DNA of 5,735 bases from Bacilli bacterium (GTDB taxonomy: Bacteria; Bacillota_I; Bacilli_A; ML615J-28; CAG-313), in contig CAAGKY010000134.1 of NCBI GenBank assembly GCA_900770645.1, positions 1-5,735 of the forward strand. Reading direction: 5' to 3'. Numbering within the stretch: the stretch's first letter is position 1; each line of letters begins with the position of its first letter. Below the pieces are notes generated by a model that made no database searches, was not told the origin of the DNA, and saw nothing but the letters and a program-made list of their open reading frames with translations. Shown here piece by piece: positions 1-5,351 of the stretch. The position numbers were made by a program, and so were the translations under genes.

Positions 1-144
1 ACTAATTTCGTCTTTAAAAGCAGCTAAAAATTCTGCACCTGATTTATTTGATAATTCAAGCATTAGAAGTTTTATTGCTTCTGGTTCTTTGTTTAATGAT
101 ATAGCTCTTTTTGAGGCTAATTTTAGATATTTTTCGTAAGTCAT
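1..144 (-). CDS. N-terminal fragment, probable release-factor glutamine methyltransferase (PrmC/HemK-like)
   Basis: The frame is open from an ATG at 144 to the left edge of the window, giving 48 codons of a gene whose remainder lies outside. The protein starts MTYEKYLKLA and continues as an amphipathic helical stretch (EAIKLLMLELS, then GAEFLAAFKDEIS). This resembles the N-terminal helical domain of PrmC, which usually begins MTYxELL and carries an LLL-rich helix. PrmC methylates the glutamine of the GGQ motif in peptide release factors. The start is well supported: GGAG (152-155) lies 7 nt before the ATG. The catalytic NPPY motif would be outside the window, so the family call rests only on resemblance of the N-terminus. 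The preceding alanine racemase frame overlaps this gene by 89 bp, which is unusual. Confidence 0.5.
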   Translation of the reverse strand, partial: MTYEKYLKLASKRAISLNKEPEAIKLLMLELSNKSGAEFLAAFKDEIS

Positions 145-1108
145 AATTATACTCCGTTATATATATTCTTTTAAAATTACGATATGAAACAATTCTTTCA
201 TATATCGTATATTTATCTTTCTTATATATTTTATCATTTATCGGGAAAATATTCAACAAACTACTATTTTTAATTGGTTTATCTAATTTAATAAATGTAT
301 GATTCATACATATTTTACCAATTACCGGATAATATTTATCGTGATATTTTACTACTCCTTCTTTCATTCCTTCATTATATCCAATATTAAGTATACCAAT
401 ATAACCATCTTTTTTCGCTTTATACAATGCATCATACCCTACATACTCACCTTTCTTTATATACCTAATACTACCTAACTTAGTGTATACATTAACTGCA
501 TCATTATATAAATCCATACCGACTCTTACATAATTTCCAATTATTTCTTTATCTAGTGATGAACTAGCCGCACTATGAATAATAGGTGTATTATATAACG
601 ATATATATTCTTTAAACTTTTGTTGTTGAAGACGGTATTTTTTATATTCAATTTTATTGCTTATAAAATGAGTGTATATACCTTCTATATTAATGTTTTC
701 ATATTTAATGATTTTTTTAAAATCATTTATATTTTTAATTCCCATTCTATTCATCATTGTATCTATTTGTATATGTACAATTCTAGGGTGTTTTATTTCA
801 TAAATATCATCTATATTATTAATTGTAATTCGAACATTTTTAGGTAATAAATTAATTTGTTTTTCCTTTAGACTTTCGAATATTAATACTTTATCATTTA
901 TTAATAGATCTTGACAATATTGATATTCTTCTAATGTATTAAAAGCAAAAAATGAAACATTTGCTAGTTTTAAATATTTTATAATACATCTTACTCCTGT
1001 ATTATACGCATTGCTTTTTATAACCGCAATAATCTCTTTATTTGTTTTTTTCTTTATTATGTATATATTTTGATGCAATTTATTAACATTTATCACCATT
1101 AAGTTCAT
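56..1108 (-). CDS. alr: Alanine racemase-like PLP enzyme, with an out-of-place C-terminal extension
   Basis: A fold-type III PLP racemase, expected to interconvert L- and D-alanine in the cytosol for peptidoglycan. Residues below count from the start chosen here. AVIKSNAY holds the PLP lysine (K31). IDTMMNRMGI holds the active-site Arg (R121). VRVGMDLY holds the Arg that contacts the PLP ring nitrogen (R195). VGYDALY holds the catalytic tyrosine (Y225), followed by IGYNEG and the CMNH motif (268-270). Two usual residues differ: the carbamylated Lys position is Gln (Q114), and the Asp after CM is Asn (N269). An ATG at 1120 is also in frame, but GGTGAT sits properly before the ATG at 1108, giving 350 aa. 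The family normally ends near RxxRxY; here RNFKRIYI is followed by about 32 basic residues overlapping the next gene. Racemase activity is likely, but the substrate is less certain. Confidence 0.82.
   Translation of the reverse strand: MNLMVINVNKLHQNIYIIKKKTNKEIIAVIKSNAYNTGVRCIIKYLKLANVSFFAFNTLEEYQYCQDLLINDKVLIFESLKEKQINLLPKNVRITINNIDDIYEIKHPRIVHIQIDTMMNRMGIKNINDFKKIIKYENINIEGIYTHFISNKIEYKKYRLQQQKFKEYISLYNTPIIHSAASSSLDKEIIGNYVRVGMDLYNDAVNVYTKLGSIRYIKKGEYVGYDALYKAKKDGYIGILNIGYNEGMKEGVVKYHDKYYPVIGKICMNHTFIKLDKPIKNSSLLNIFPINDKIYKKDKYTIYERIVSYRNFKRIYITEYNYDLRKISKISLKKSYIIKQRTRSNKTSNA
152..155 (-). promoter_or_regulatory. Ribosome binding site of the probable prmC gene
   Basis: GGAG on the minus strand is followed by 7 nt and the ATG at 144. 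It shows that the downstream gene starts here even though the site lies inside the extended alanine racemase frame. Confidence 0.7.
158..166 (-). repeat. Short (AT)n dinucleotide run at the alr C-terminal codons
   Basis: The minus strand reads ATATATATA between the Arg codon (167-169) and ACGGAG. It encodes the I-Y-I that ends the canonical racemase domain. A repeat one AT unit longer would read AGA ATA TAT ATA TAA, stopping right after RIYI and 12 nt before the ATG of the next gene. One unit shorter would also stop, after RIYNGV. Only the present length opens the 32-residue extension, so this is a candidate slippage site or sequencing error. Confidence 0.55.
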
Positions 1109-1112
1109 TATT

Positions 1113-1118
1113 ATCACC
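1113..1118 (-). promoter_or_regulatory. Ribosome binding site deciding the alr start
   Basis: GGTGAT on the minus strand lies 4 nt before the ATG at 1108 (6 nt if measured from the GGTG core). The ATG at 1120 has no purine-rich site in front of it, so 1108 is preferred. A third in-frame ATG at 1099 also matches the point where the family's N-terminal strand begins and cannot be excluded. Confidence 0.5.
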
Positions 1119-1143
1119 ATTTAAGATTATGCTTTTAGAAATT

Positions 1144-1166
1144 AAAAAACCACCAAAAAGGTGGTT
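1144..1166 (-). terminator. Rho-independent terminator of pgsA
   Basis: On the minus strand AACCACC (1160-1166), a TTTTT loop and GGTGGTT (1148-1154) form a perfect 7-bp stem followed by a T run (1144-1147). It begins 4 nt after the pgsA stop codon and leaves only about 35 nt before the alr start. Confidence 0.88.
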
Positions 1167-1170
1167 ATTT

Positions 1171-1776
1171 TTAAGCTTCTTTTGGTGTTTCTTCTTTAGC
1201 CTTTATGAAATAATTAATAATTTCTATTAAATAAGCAACAAAAGAGAAAATCATAAAGCCTGTGGCTATATATATTAATACATTAGATACAGTGCTATTT
1301 ATGTTAATCCATATAATGTGAGCATATAGCATTAAATACAATATTGTAGTATTAGCTTTACCATGCCATACTGCTCCATATACTTTTTCTGTTTTTCTAA
1401 ACAAGCAAAGTCTAGTAGTAAACATAACAATTTCTTTTACTGCCATAATACATAGTGGTAAAAGCATTAATTTAAAACGTGTAACTAAACAAAATAATAC
1501 AGCTACCTGTGTCATTTTGTCAGCAACTGGATCTATTGCTTTTCCAAAATCTGTAATCATATCATATTTTCTCGCAATATATCCATCTATTATGTCGGTT
1601 AATCCTGACAAGAGAATAAACGCTAAAGCTAAAAGTGGCATTTCTAAACCACAATAAACCCACACTATAACTGGTATTAAAGCCATACGGAAAAATGATA
1701 ACATATTAGGTATTGTTAATATTTGATCTTTAGTAAATTTTGAACGCCAATTTACTTTTCTTTTTTCTTTAGACAT
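1171..1776 (-). CDS. pgsA: CDP-alcohol phosphatidyltransferase, probably phosphatidylglycerophosphate synthase
   Basis: An integral membrane enzyme of 201 aa. It transfers a phosphatidyl group from CDP-diacylglycerol to an alcohol; in PgsA this is glycerol-3-phosphate, the first step to phosphatidylglycerol. The full family signature is present at residues 61-86 in the form D-x2-D-G-x2-A-R-x8-G-x3-D-x3-D, with D61, D64, G65, A68, R69, G78, D82 and D86 all intact; the aspartates bind the metal. Several hydrophobic segments surround it (about 27-42, 46-60, 90-118, 144-160, 163-193), with charged, cytosolic-looking ends. TIPNMLSFFR before the first helix is typical of PgsA. The start is supported by AAAGGAG 7 nt upstream, a consensus sigma-A promoter and a terminator just downstream, so it is probably transcribed alone. 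Phosphatidylserine synthase or a CDP-alcohol-type cardiolipin synthase remain possible, since the signature does not define the acceptor. Confidence 0.85.
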   Translation of the reverse strand: MSKEKRKVNWRSKFTKDQILTIPNMLSFFRMALIPVIVWVYCGLEMPLLALAFILLSGLTDIIDGYIARKYDMITDFGKAIDPVADKMTQVAVLFCLVTRFKLMLLPLCIMAVKEIVMFTTRLCLFRKTEKVYGAVWHGKANTTILYLMLYAHIIWININSTVSNVLIYIATGFMIFSFVAYLIEIINYFIKAKEETPKEA

Positions 1777-1810
1777 TTTTTTCTCCTTTCTTTAATTTTC
1801 TTCTTTTTAT

Positions 1811-1839
1811 ATTATAGTTTTATTTTTCGACATTGTCAA
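1811..1839 (-). promoter_or_regulatory. Sigma-A promoter of pgsA
   Basis: On the minus strand TTGACA (1834-1839), a 17-nt spacer and TATAAT (1811-1816) match the consensus exactly in both boxes and spacing. The -10 box lies 34 nt before the start codon, so the 5' leader is short and contains the AAAGGAG ribosome binding site. The -35 box is only about 8 nt from the T run of the preceding gene's terminator. Confidence 0.92.
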
Positions 1840-1847
1840 GCGTTTAT

Positions 1848-1879
1848 AAAAAAGAACAAAGTTAAAAACTTTGTCCTTT
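1848..1879 (-). terminator. Rho-independent terminator of the Na/Pi cotransporter gene
   Basis: On the minus strand AAAGGACAAAGTT (1867-1879), a 3-nt loop and AACTTTGTTCTTT (1851-1863) form a 13-bp stem with one G-U pair. The 3' arm runs into a six-T run (1848-1853). It starts 5 nt after the stop codon at 1885. Confidence 0.9.
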
Positions 1880-1884
1880 TAATG

Positions 1885-3516
1885 CTATCTTCCTTTGTTA
1901 GACCATACATCTACAATATAGTTTAAATGGTCTCCTGCTCTTTCTAAGTTTGAAACTAAATTAATGAAAACTCCACTACTTTGAGGCTTACATTTTCCTT
2001 CTTCAAGACGTTTAATATGTCCATCTATTAAATCAGTACGCATATTATCAATCTTATTTTCAATTTCAACTACTTTGTCTAAAACAGAATAATCTTTTTC
2101 GATTAAGATTTTTTCAACATTAATAAATTGTTCACTTAATAGATTCTTTAATTCACTAATAGATTGATATACTTGGTCTGAAAAATTAATGTCTTTTTCG
2201 ATTACGAATTTTGTATATTTAACAACATTATCAGCAATTTCGCTTTCTCTTATAAGGTCATTAACAACGGTGTGTAGTGCTGAAACTTTATTTTCATCAT
2301 GGATTGATATTTCTTTAGATGAGATATTGACTAAATATGCGATTATTTCTTTATTATATTCTTCTACATTGTCTATGTGTTTAAATACCACTTTACTATC
2401 ATCAACATTTCTTTTTAAGAATCCATCAAGTGATAAATCAAGAGCATTCATAGCTTCTTTACCAAGGGCAATAACTTCACGTGTTGCTTGCATAACCGCA
2501 ATACTTGGAGTATTTAAGAAACGATCGTCTAGATATGTTACACGAACATCTTCTTTTTTATCCTTAACAAAGATTGTTGATAACTTAATAAATACTTTTA
2601 TAAATGGTAAGAATAATAAAGTTGATATTACATTGAATATTGTATGGAACATCGCAATTTGTGTACTTTCATGACTAAACCATTTTTTAAGGGTAACAGC
2701 CGCAAAATCTTTCCACAATAATAAAACAATTAAGAATACTGCTGTTCCAAATACATTGAATATTAAATGAATAATACTGGTTCTTTTTGCGTTGGTAGAG
2801 GCTCCAATTGATGAAATTAGTGCAGTAACACATGTTCCAATATTTGTCCCTAATATTAAGAATAATACTGAATTTGGACTACTACCAATTGATAATCCTG
2901 CACTAACCATTGAAATAATAATTGTGGTAACGGCTGATGAAGATTGTACTAGAGCTGTAAATGCTACCCCAATAAATAATAATAAGAATGGATTATTTAT
3001 ACTTGTTAATAAATTTGTAACAGCTGGTGCATCTCTGAATATTTTCATTGAAGATGACATAAATTGAAGTGCCAAGAAAACAAGTCCAAGACCAGCGAAA
3101 CTTAATCCTATTGTTCTATGTTTTTCTTTTTTACAAAGCATCTCCATGAACATTCCAATAAATGCTAGGGCAACCGCAAATTTAGAAAAATCAAATGATT
3201 CTAAGGCAACAATTTGAGCAGTAATAGTTGTACCAATATTTGCCCCCATAATCATCGAAGTTGCTTGGAATAAATTCATAACACCCGCATTAACAAACCC
3301 CACTATCATAACAGTAGTAGCTGAAGATGACTGAATTACAGCAGTTACAACCATCCCAATAAGAACACCTATAAATCTATTTTTGGATGCATAAGCTAAA
3401 ATCTTTCTCAACCCACGATTGGCTAGTTTTTCAATATTATCAGATAATATTTTAAATCCAAGTAGAAATGATCCGATTCCTCCAAGTAAAGAAATTACCG
3501 CATAAACATATGTCAT
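1885..3516 (-). CDS. Na/Pi cotransporter family protein with C-terminal PhoU-like domain
   Basis: A membrane protein of 543 aa built like NptA/YjbB-type proteins: two inverted Na_Pi_cotrans repeats followed by a cytosolic PhoU-like helical domain. The duplicated signature is clear, with QSSSATT (62-68) plus GANIGTT (91-97) in the first repeat and QSSSAVTT (191-198) plus GTNIGT (223-228) in the second. Hydrophobic helices run to about residue 315. From about 325 the protein is soluble and helical, rich in Glu, Lys and Asp, and ends near NLVSNLERAGDHLNYI, a PhoU-like signature. Expected role is sodium-coupled phosphate movement across the plasma membrane, import or export, with the PhoU-like part as possible regulator; substrate and direction are inferred from the family. 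A GTG at 3528 is in frame, but GTGAGG placed 6 nt before the ATG at 3516 makes the ATG the better start. It is flanked by terminators, so probably a single-gene unit. Confidence 0.9.
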   Translation of the reverse strand: MTYVYAVISLLGGIGSFLLGFKILSDNIEKLANRGLRKILAYASKNRFIGVLIGMVVTAVIQSSSATTVMIVGFVNAGVMNLFQATSMIMGANIGTTITAQIVALESFDFSKFAVALAFIGMFMEMLCKKEKHRTIGLSFAGLGLVFLALQFMSSSMKIFRDAPAVTNLLTSINNPFLLLFIGVAFTALVQSSSAVTTIIISMVSAGLSIGSSPNSVLFLILGTNIGTCVTALISSIGASTNAKRTSIIHLIFNVFGTAVFLIVLLLWKDFAAVTLKKWFSHESTQIAMFHTIFNVISTLLFLPFIKVFIKLSTIFVKDKKEDVRVTYLDDRFLNTPSIAVMQATREVIALGKEAMNALDLSLDGFLKRNVDDSKVVFKHIDNVEEYNKEIIAYLVNISSKEISIHDENKVSALHTVVNDLIRESEIADNVVKYTKFVIEKDINFSDQVYQSISELKNLLSEQFINVEKILIEKDYSVLDKVVEIENKIDNMRTDLIDGHIKRLEEGKCKPQSSGVFINLVSNLERAGDHLNYIVDVWSNKGR

Positions 3517-3522
3517 AAAATA

Positions 3523-3528
3523 CCTCAC
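3523..3528 (-). promoter_or_regulatory. Ribosome binding site deciding the Na/Pi cotransporter start
   Basis: GTGAGG on the minus strand ends 6 nt before the ATG at 3516. The GTG that would give a start four codons earlier is part of this site, so it is better read as Shine-Dalgarno sequence than as an initiator. Confidence 0.6.
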
Positions 3529-3548
3529 TCTATATATATTTCTTTACA

Positions 3549-3577
3549 TATATAATATCATATTTCGATATTTTCTA
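3549..3577 (-). promoter_or_regulatory. Weak candidate promoter of the Na/Pi cotransporter gene
   Basis: On the minus strand TAGAAA (3572-3577), a 17-nt spacer and TATATA (3549-3554) could serve as -35 and -10. A promoter is expected in this gap because the spoVG terminator lies just upstream. The region is so AT-rich that several -10-like hexamers are present, so the exact choice is uncertain. The arms AATATC (3554-3559) and GATATT (3567-3572), 7 nt apart, form an inverted repeat within the spacer. Confidence 0.25.
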
Positions 3578-3590
3578 CTTTTTATATAAT

Positions 3591-3616
3591 AAAAAAACTC
3601 TACAATCGTAGAGTTT
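3591..3616 (-). terminator. Rho-independent terminator of spoVG
   Basis: On the minus strand AAACTCTAC (3608-3616), a GATT loop and GTAGAGTTT (3595-3603) form a perfect 9-bp stem that runs into seven T residues (3591-3597). It begins 7 nt after the spoVG stop codon. Confidence 0.92.
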
Positions 3617-3623
3617 GATTATT

Positions 3624-3878
3624 TTATTCTAAGTTATTGAAAGCTTCTAAAACAACATCTTCAACCATTTTTCTTGCTTCTACATTGATTGGATGAGCAA
3701 TGTCTCTAAAAGTACCATCTGCAGCTTTTCTACTAGGCATTGCTACAAAAAGACCTTCATTACCTTCTATAATTCTTAGTTCGTGAACAGCAAAAGCTTC
3801 ATCAATTGTAATTGATGCTACTCCTTTTAATCTTGTTTCTCCTTCTACTTTACGAACTCTAACATCTGTTATTTTCAT
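3624..3878 (-). CDS. spoVG: Septation/regulatory protein SpoVG
   Basis: A small cytosolic nucleic-acid-binding regulator (84 aa), known in Bacillus and Staphylococcus to affect septation, sporulation, capsule and virulence genes. The sequence is close to the family throughout: MKITDVRVRKVEGE at the N-terminus, ASITIDEAFAVHELRII, then the highly conserved GLFVAMPSRK (42-51), and GTFRDIAHPIN (55-65) just after it. It ends soon after the C-terminal helix, so it lacks the acidic tail that makes Bacillus SpoVG about 97 aa. The start is fixed by AAAAAGGAG 8 nt upstream. It has its own promoter and terminator and so is likely monocistronic. In B. subtilis, spoVG is controlled by sigma-H and AbrB; here a sigma-A-type promoter carries two cre-like operators, which suggests different control. 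Confidence 0.97.
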   Translation of the reverse strand: MKITDVRVRKVEGETRLKGVASITIDEAFAVHELRIIEGNEGLFVAMPSRKAADGTFRDIAHPINVEARKMVEDVVLEAFNNLE

Positions 3879-3907
3879 TTCTTCATCTCCTTTTTGAATG
3901 TATTCAT

Positions 3908-3936
3908 ATTATAACATAAAGCGTTTTCATTTGCAA
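3908..3936 (-). promoter_or_regulatory. Sigma-A-type promoter of spoVG with extended -10
   Basis: On the minus strand TTGCAA (3931-3936), a 17-nt spacer and TATAAT (3908-3913) form a good promoter, with TG at 3915-3916 giving the extended TGnTATAAT form. The -10 box ends 29 nt before the start codon. Both boxes are overlapped or closely flanked by cre-like operator sequences. Confidence 0.85.
3916..3929 (-). promoter_or_regulatory. cre-like operator 2 within the spoVG promoter spacer
   Basis: The minus strand reads TGAAAACGCTTTAT. It fits the cre consensus except for A in place of C at position 13. It repeats the TGAAAACG of operator 1 exactly 16 bp further on and lies between the -35 and -10 boxes. 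Confidence 0.45.
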
Positions 3937-3945
3937 ACGTTTTCA
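3932..3945 (-). promoter_or_regulatory. cre-like operator 1 (CcpA/LacI-family type) over the spoVG -35 box
   Basis: The minus strand reads TGAAAACGTTTGCA, which fits the catabolite-responsive-element consensus TGWAARCGYTWNCW at every position, with the central CG and symmetric TG/CA ends. It covers 5 of the 6 bases of the -35 hexamer, a position expected to repress. Which LacI/GalR-family protein binds is not known. Confidence 0.65.
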
Positions 3946-3955
3946 TAATTTTTAT

Positions 3956-3982
3956 AATAAAAATGCCTTATCTAGGCATTTT
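3956..3982 (-). terminator. Rho-independent terminator of the yabG-ispE-ycxB-like operon, overlapping the coding end
   Basis: On the minus strand AAAATGCCT (3974-3982), a 5-nt loop and AGGCATTTT (3960-3968) form a 9-bp stem followed by TTTATTAT. The 5' arm encodes the last Met-Pro and the loop holds most of the Arg-stop, so the hairpin forms from the end of the reading frame itself. Confidence 0.85.
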
Positions 3983-4507
3983 ATCTATTTTTACATATCT
4001 ACCATCTTGGTATTTATCTTCTAATAACTCTCTTAATTCATCAATTTCGCTACACTCATTCTTCTTTATAATCGCAATAGTATTAGGTGTAAAGAACATT
4101 AATATATATTCTGGTAACTCTATAACATGTGCAACTTGATTATATTCAAACTTAGGAAAATCTTCGGGATTTTCATGTTCTAATAAATAATAAAATCCAT
4201 CATTATCAAACGATACTTTAATATTCATTGGCACATTAGCTTTCTTTTTTACAATATTATAAATCCATCTTTTGTATAATGGCATAAATAACACTAAAGC
4301 AAACAATAAAGTAGCACATCCAAATATAAGAATAGGAATGTCTTTATTATAAATAGCTAGTCCTATTATTAAAAGCGACATTGATATAAAAATAATTTGA
4401 TTAAATAAATGCTTCTTTTGTCGCTTAAAACTATAATAATTAACTACTTGTAAATCCTCTATTTCAAGAGTTTCATTAAATTTAATTTCTTTATTATTTT
4501 CTAACAT
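3968..4507 (-). CDS. Two-helix membrane protein with YcxB-like C-terminal domain
   Basis: A 179-aa protein of unknown function. A charged N-terminus (1-35, ending FKRQKKH) is followed by two adjacent hydrophobic helices, about 36-53 and 57-77, with a short polar turn between them. The basic RWIYNIVKKKA (80-90) suggests that both ends face the cytosol. Residues about 95-165 resemble the YcxB-like domain: IKVSFDNDGFYY, then EYNQVAHVIELPEYILMFFTPNTIAIIKK and a final helix DELRELLED. The pattern is beta strands around a conserved xDG turn, a Y/F-x-x-[IV] motif and an [IV]xK strand. AGGAG lies 5 nt before the ATG and overlaps the ispE stop codon region; the genes are 8 nt apart, so translation is probably coupled. 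The YcxB assignment is by pattern only. Confidence 0.75.
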   Translation of the reverse strand: MLENNKEIKFNETLEIEDLQVVNYYSFKRQKKHLFNQIIFISMSLLIIGLAIYNKDIPILIFGCATLLFALVLFMPLYKRWIYNIVKKKANVPMNIKVSFDNDGFYYLLEHENPEDFPKFEYNQVAHVIELPEYILMFFTPNTIAIIKKNECSEIDELRELLEDKYQDGRYVKIDKMPR

Positions 4508-4515
4508 ATATACTC

Positions 4516-5334
4516 CTATCTTGTTTTAGTTAAAACATACTTATATTCTGGATATATTTTTTTTATTTCTTTATATATTTTCTTTAATGTTTTTAATTCA
4601 TCAATAACATATATTGTTGAACCACTTCCACTCATTAACACATTAGAACTATATTCTAGCACTTGTTTTTTTAAGTTTAAAATTTGTGGATATTTAGCAA
4701 ACACTACTTGTTCTAAATCATTTTCTAATAATTTTTTTAAATCAAGTGATTCTAGTACTTCTTTATCAAGCGGCGCACTATATTTATATAAAGCATCATA
4801 TTGATTATATATATCTTTAGTAGCTATTTTAATATTTGGATTTATAATCAAAATATTTTGTTTTGTAGATATATTAAATGGTTTTATTTTTTCTCCAATA
4901 CCTTCAACTAGTGCTGGATAGTTATCTAAACAATAAATTATATCAGTACCAAATCTACTTGCAATTTCTCTTTTTTCATCAATATTTAAATTAAGTTTAT
5001 ATAGTTTATTAATTGCATTAATTGTGGTAGCAGCATTAGCGCTTCCTCCGGCTAATCCTGCTCCAATCATAATATTCTTTTTAATCTTAATATCTAATCC
5101 ACCAGGTAAAGAATATTTATTAAACATATATGAAGCAACGCTATATACAAGATTTTCTTCTTGTTTTACCTCTTTCATATATACATTAATTTCCTTTTTC
5201 TTTGTCTTTTTAAATTTTAAGATATCATAAAAATTAACTCTTGTATTAACCATTTGAAGTAAATGATAGTTATCATCATTAATTCCTACAACTTTAAGTC
5301 GTAAATTTATTTTCGCGTATGACTTTTCTAACAT
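4516..5334 (-). CDS. ispE: 4-diphosphocytidyl-2-C-methyl-D-erythritol kinase
   Basis: A cytosolic GHMP-superfamily kinase of 272 aa, slightly shorter than the usual 280-290. It phosphorylates the 2-hydroxyl of CDP-methylerythritol with ATP in the MEP pathway for isopentenyl diphosphate, which feeds undecaprenyl lipid carriers. Three family motifs are visible. SYAKINLRL (5-13) with K8 is followed by the NYHLLQM substrate region. The phosphate-binding loop is IGAGLAGGSANAA (90-102), with Ala and Asn at positions where GGGSS is common. GTDIIYCL (129-136) carries the catalytic D131. Near the end MSGSGST (234-240) is the third GHMP motif. The start is supported by AAAGGAG 4 nt upstream. The gene begins 17 nt after the yabG stop, with no terminator between, and is followed at 8 nt by the YcxB-like gene. 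Its presence implies that this organism uses the MEP route. Confidence 0.95.
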   Translation of the reverse strand: MLEKSYAKINLRLKVVGINDDNYHLLQMVNTRVNFYDILKFKKTKKKEINVYMKEVKQEENLVYSVASYMFNKYSLPGGLDIKIKKNIMIGAGLAGGSANAATTINAINKLYKLNLNIDEKREIASRFGTDIIYCLDNYPALVEGIGEKIKPFNISTKQNILIINPNIKIATKDIYNQYDALYKYSAPLDKEVLESLDLKKLLENDLEQVVFAKYPQILNLKKQVLEYSSNVLMSGSGSTIYVIDELKTLKKIYKEIKKIYPEYKYVLTKTR

Positions 5335-5351
5335 ATTACTCCTTTCCTATA

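Noticed and set aside
56..58. Alternative genetic code with TGA as tryptophan, suggested by the Mollicutes-like base composition
   Set aside because: Tryptophans in PgsA are encoded by TGG, and reading TGA as sense at the alr end adds only a few codons before TAA. Nothing in the other genes needs TGA as sense.
620..847. Plus-strand open frame of 75 codons, Phe/Ile/Tyr-rich
   Set aside because: It is a low-complexity antisense product of the alr coding strand, not a membrane peptide gene with its own signals.
2189..2674. Plus-strand open frame of 161 codons inside the Na/Pi cotransporter gene
   Set aside because: It lies opposite the PhoU-like coding region, is Ser/Leu-rich in the way antisense frames are, and has no recognisable domain. 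The minus-strand protein matches a known family over its whole length.
2792..3067. Plus-strand open frame of 91 codons
   Set aside because: It is antisense to the conserved second transporter repeat, has no supporting start signal and matches no family I recognise.
3526..3528. GTG start for the Na/Pi cotransporter
   Set aside because: The GTG is part of the GTGAGG ribosome binding site for the ATG at 3516.
5024..5230. Plus-strand open frame of 68 codons
   Set aside because: It is antisense to the ispE phosphate-binding loop; the hydrophobic look comes from the complementary codons.
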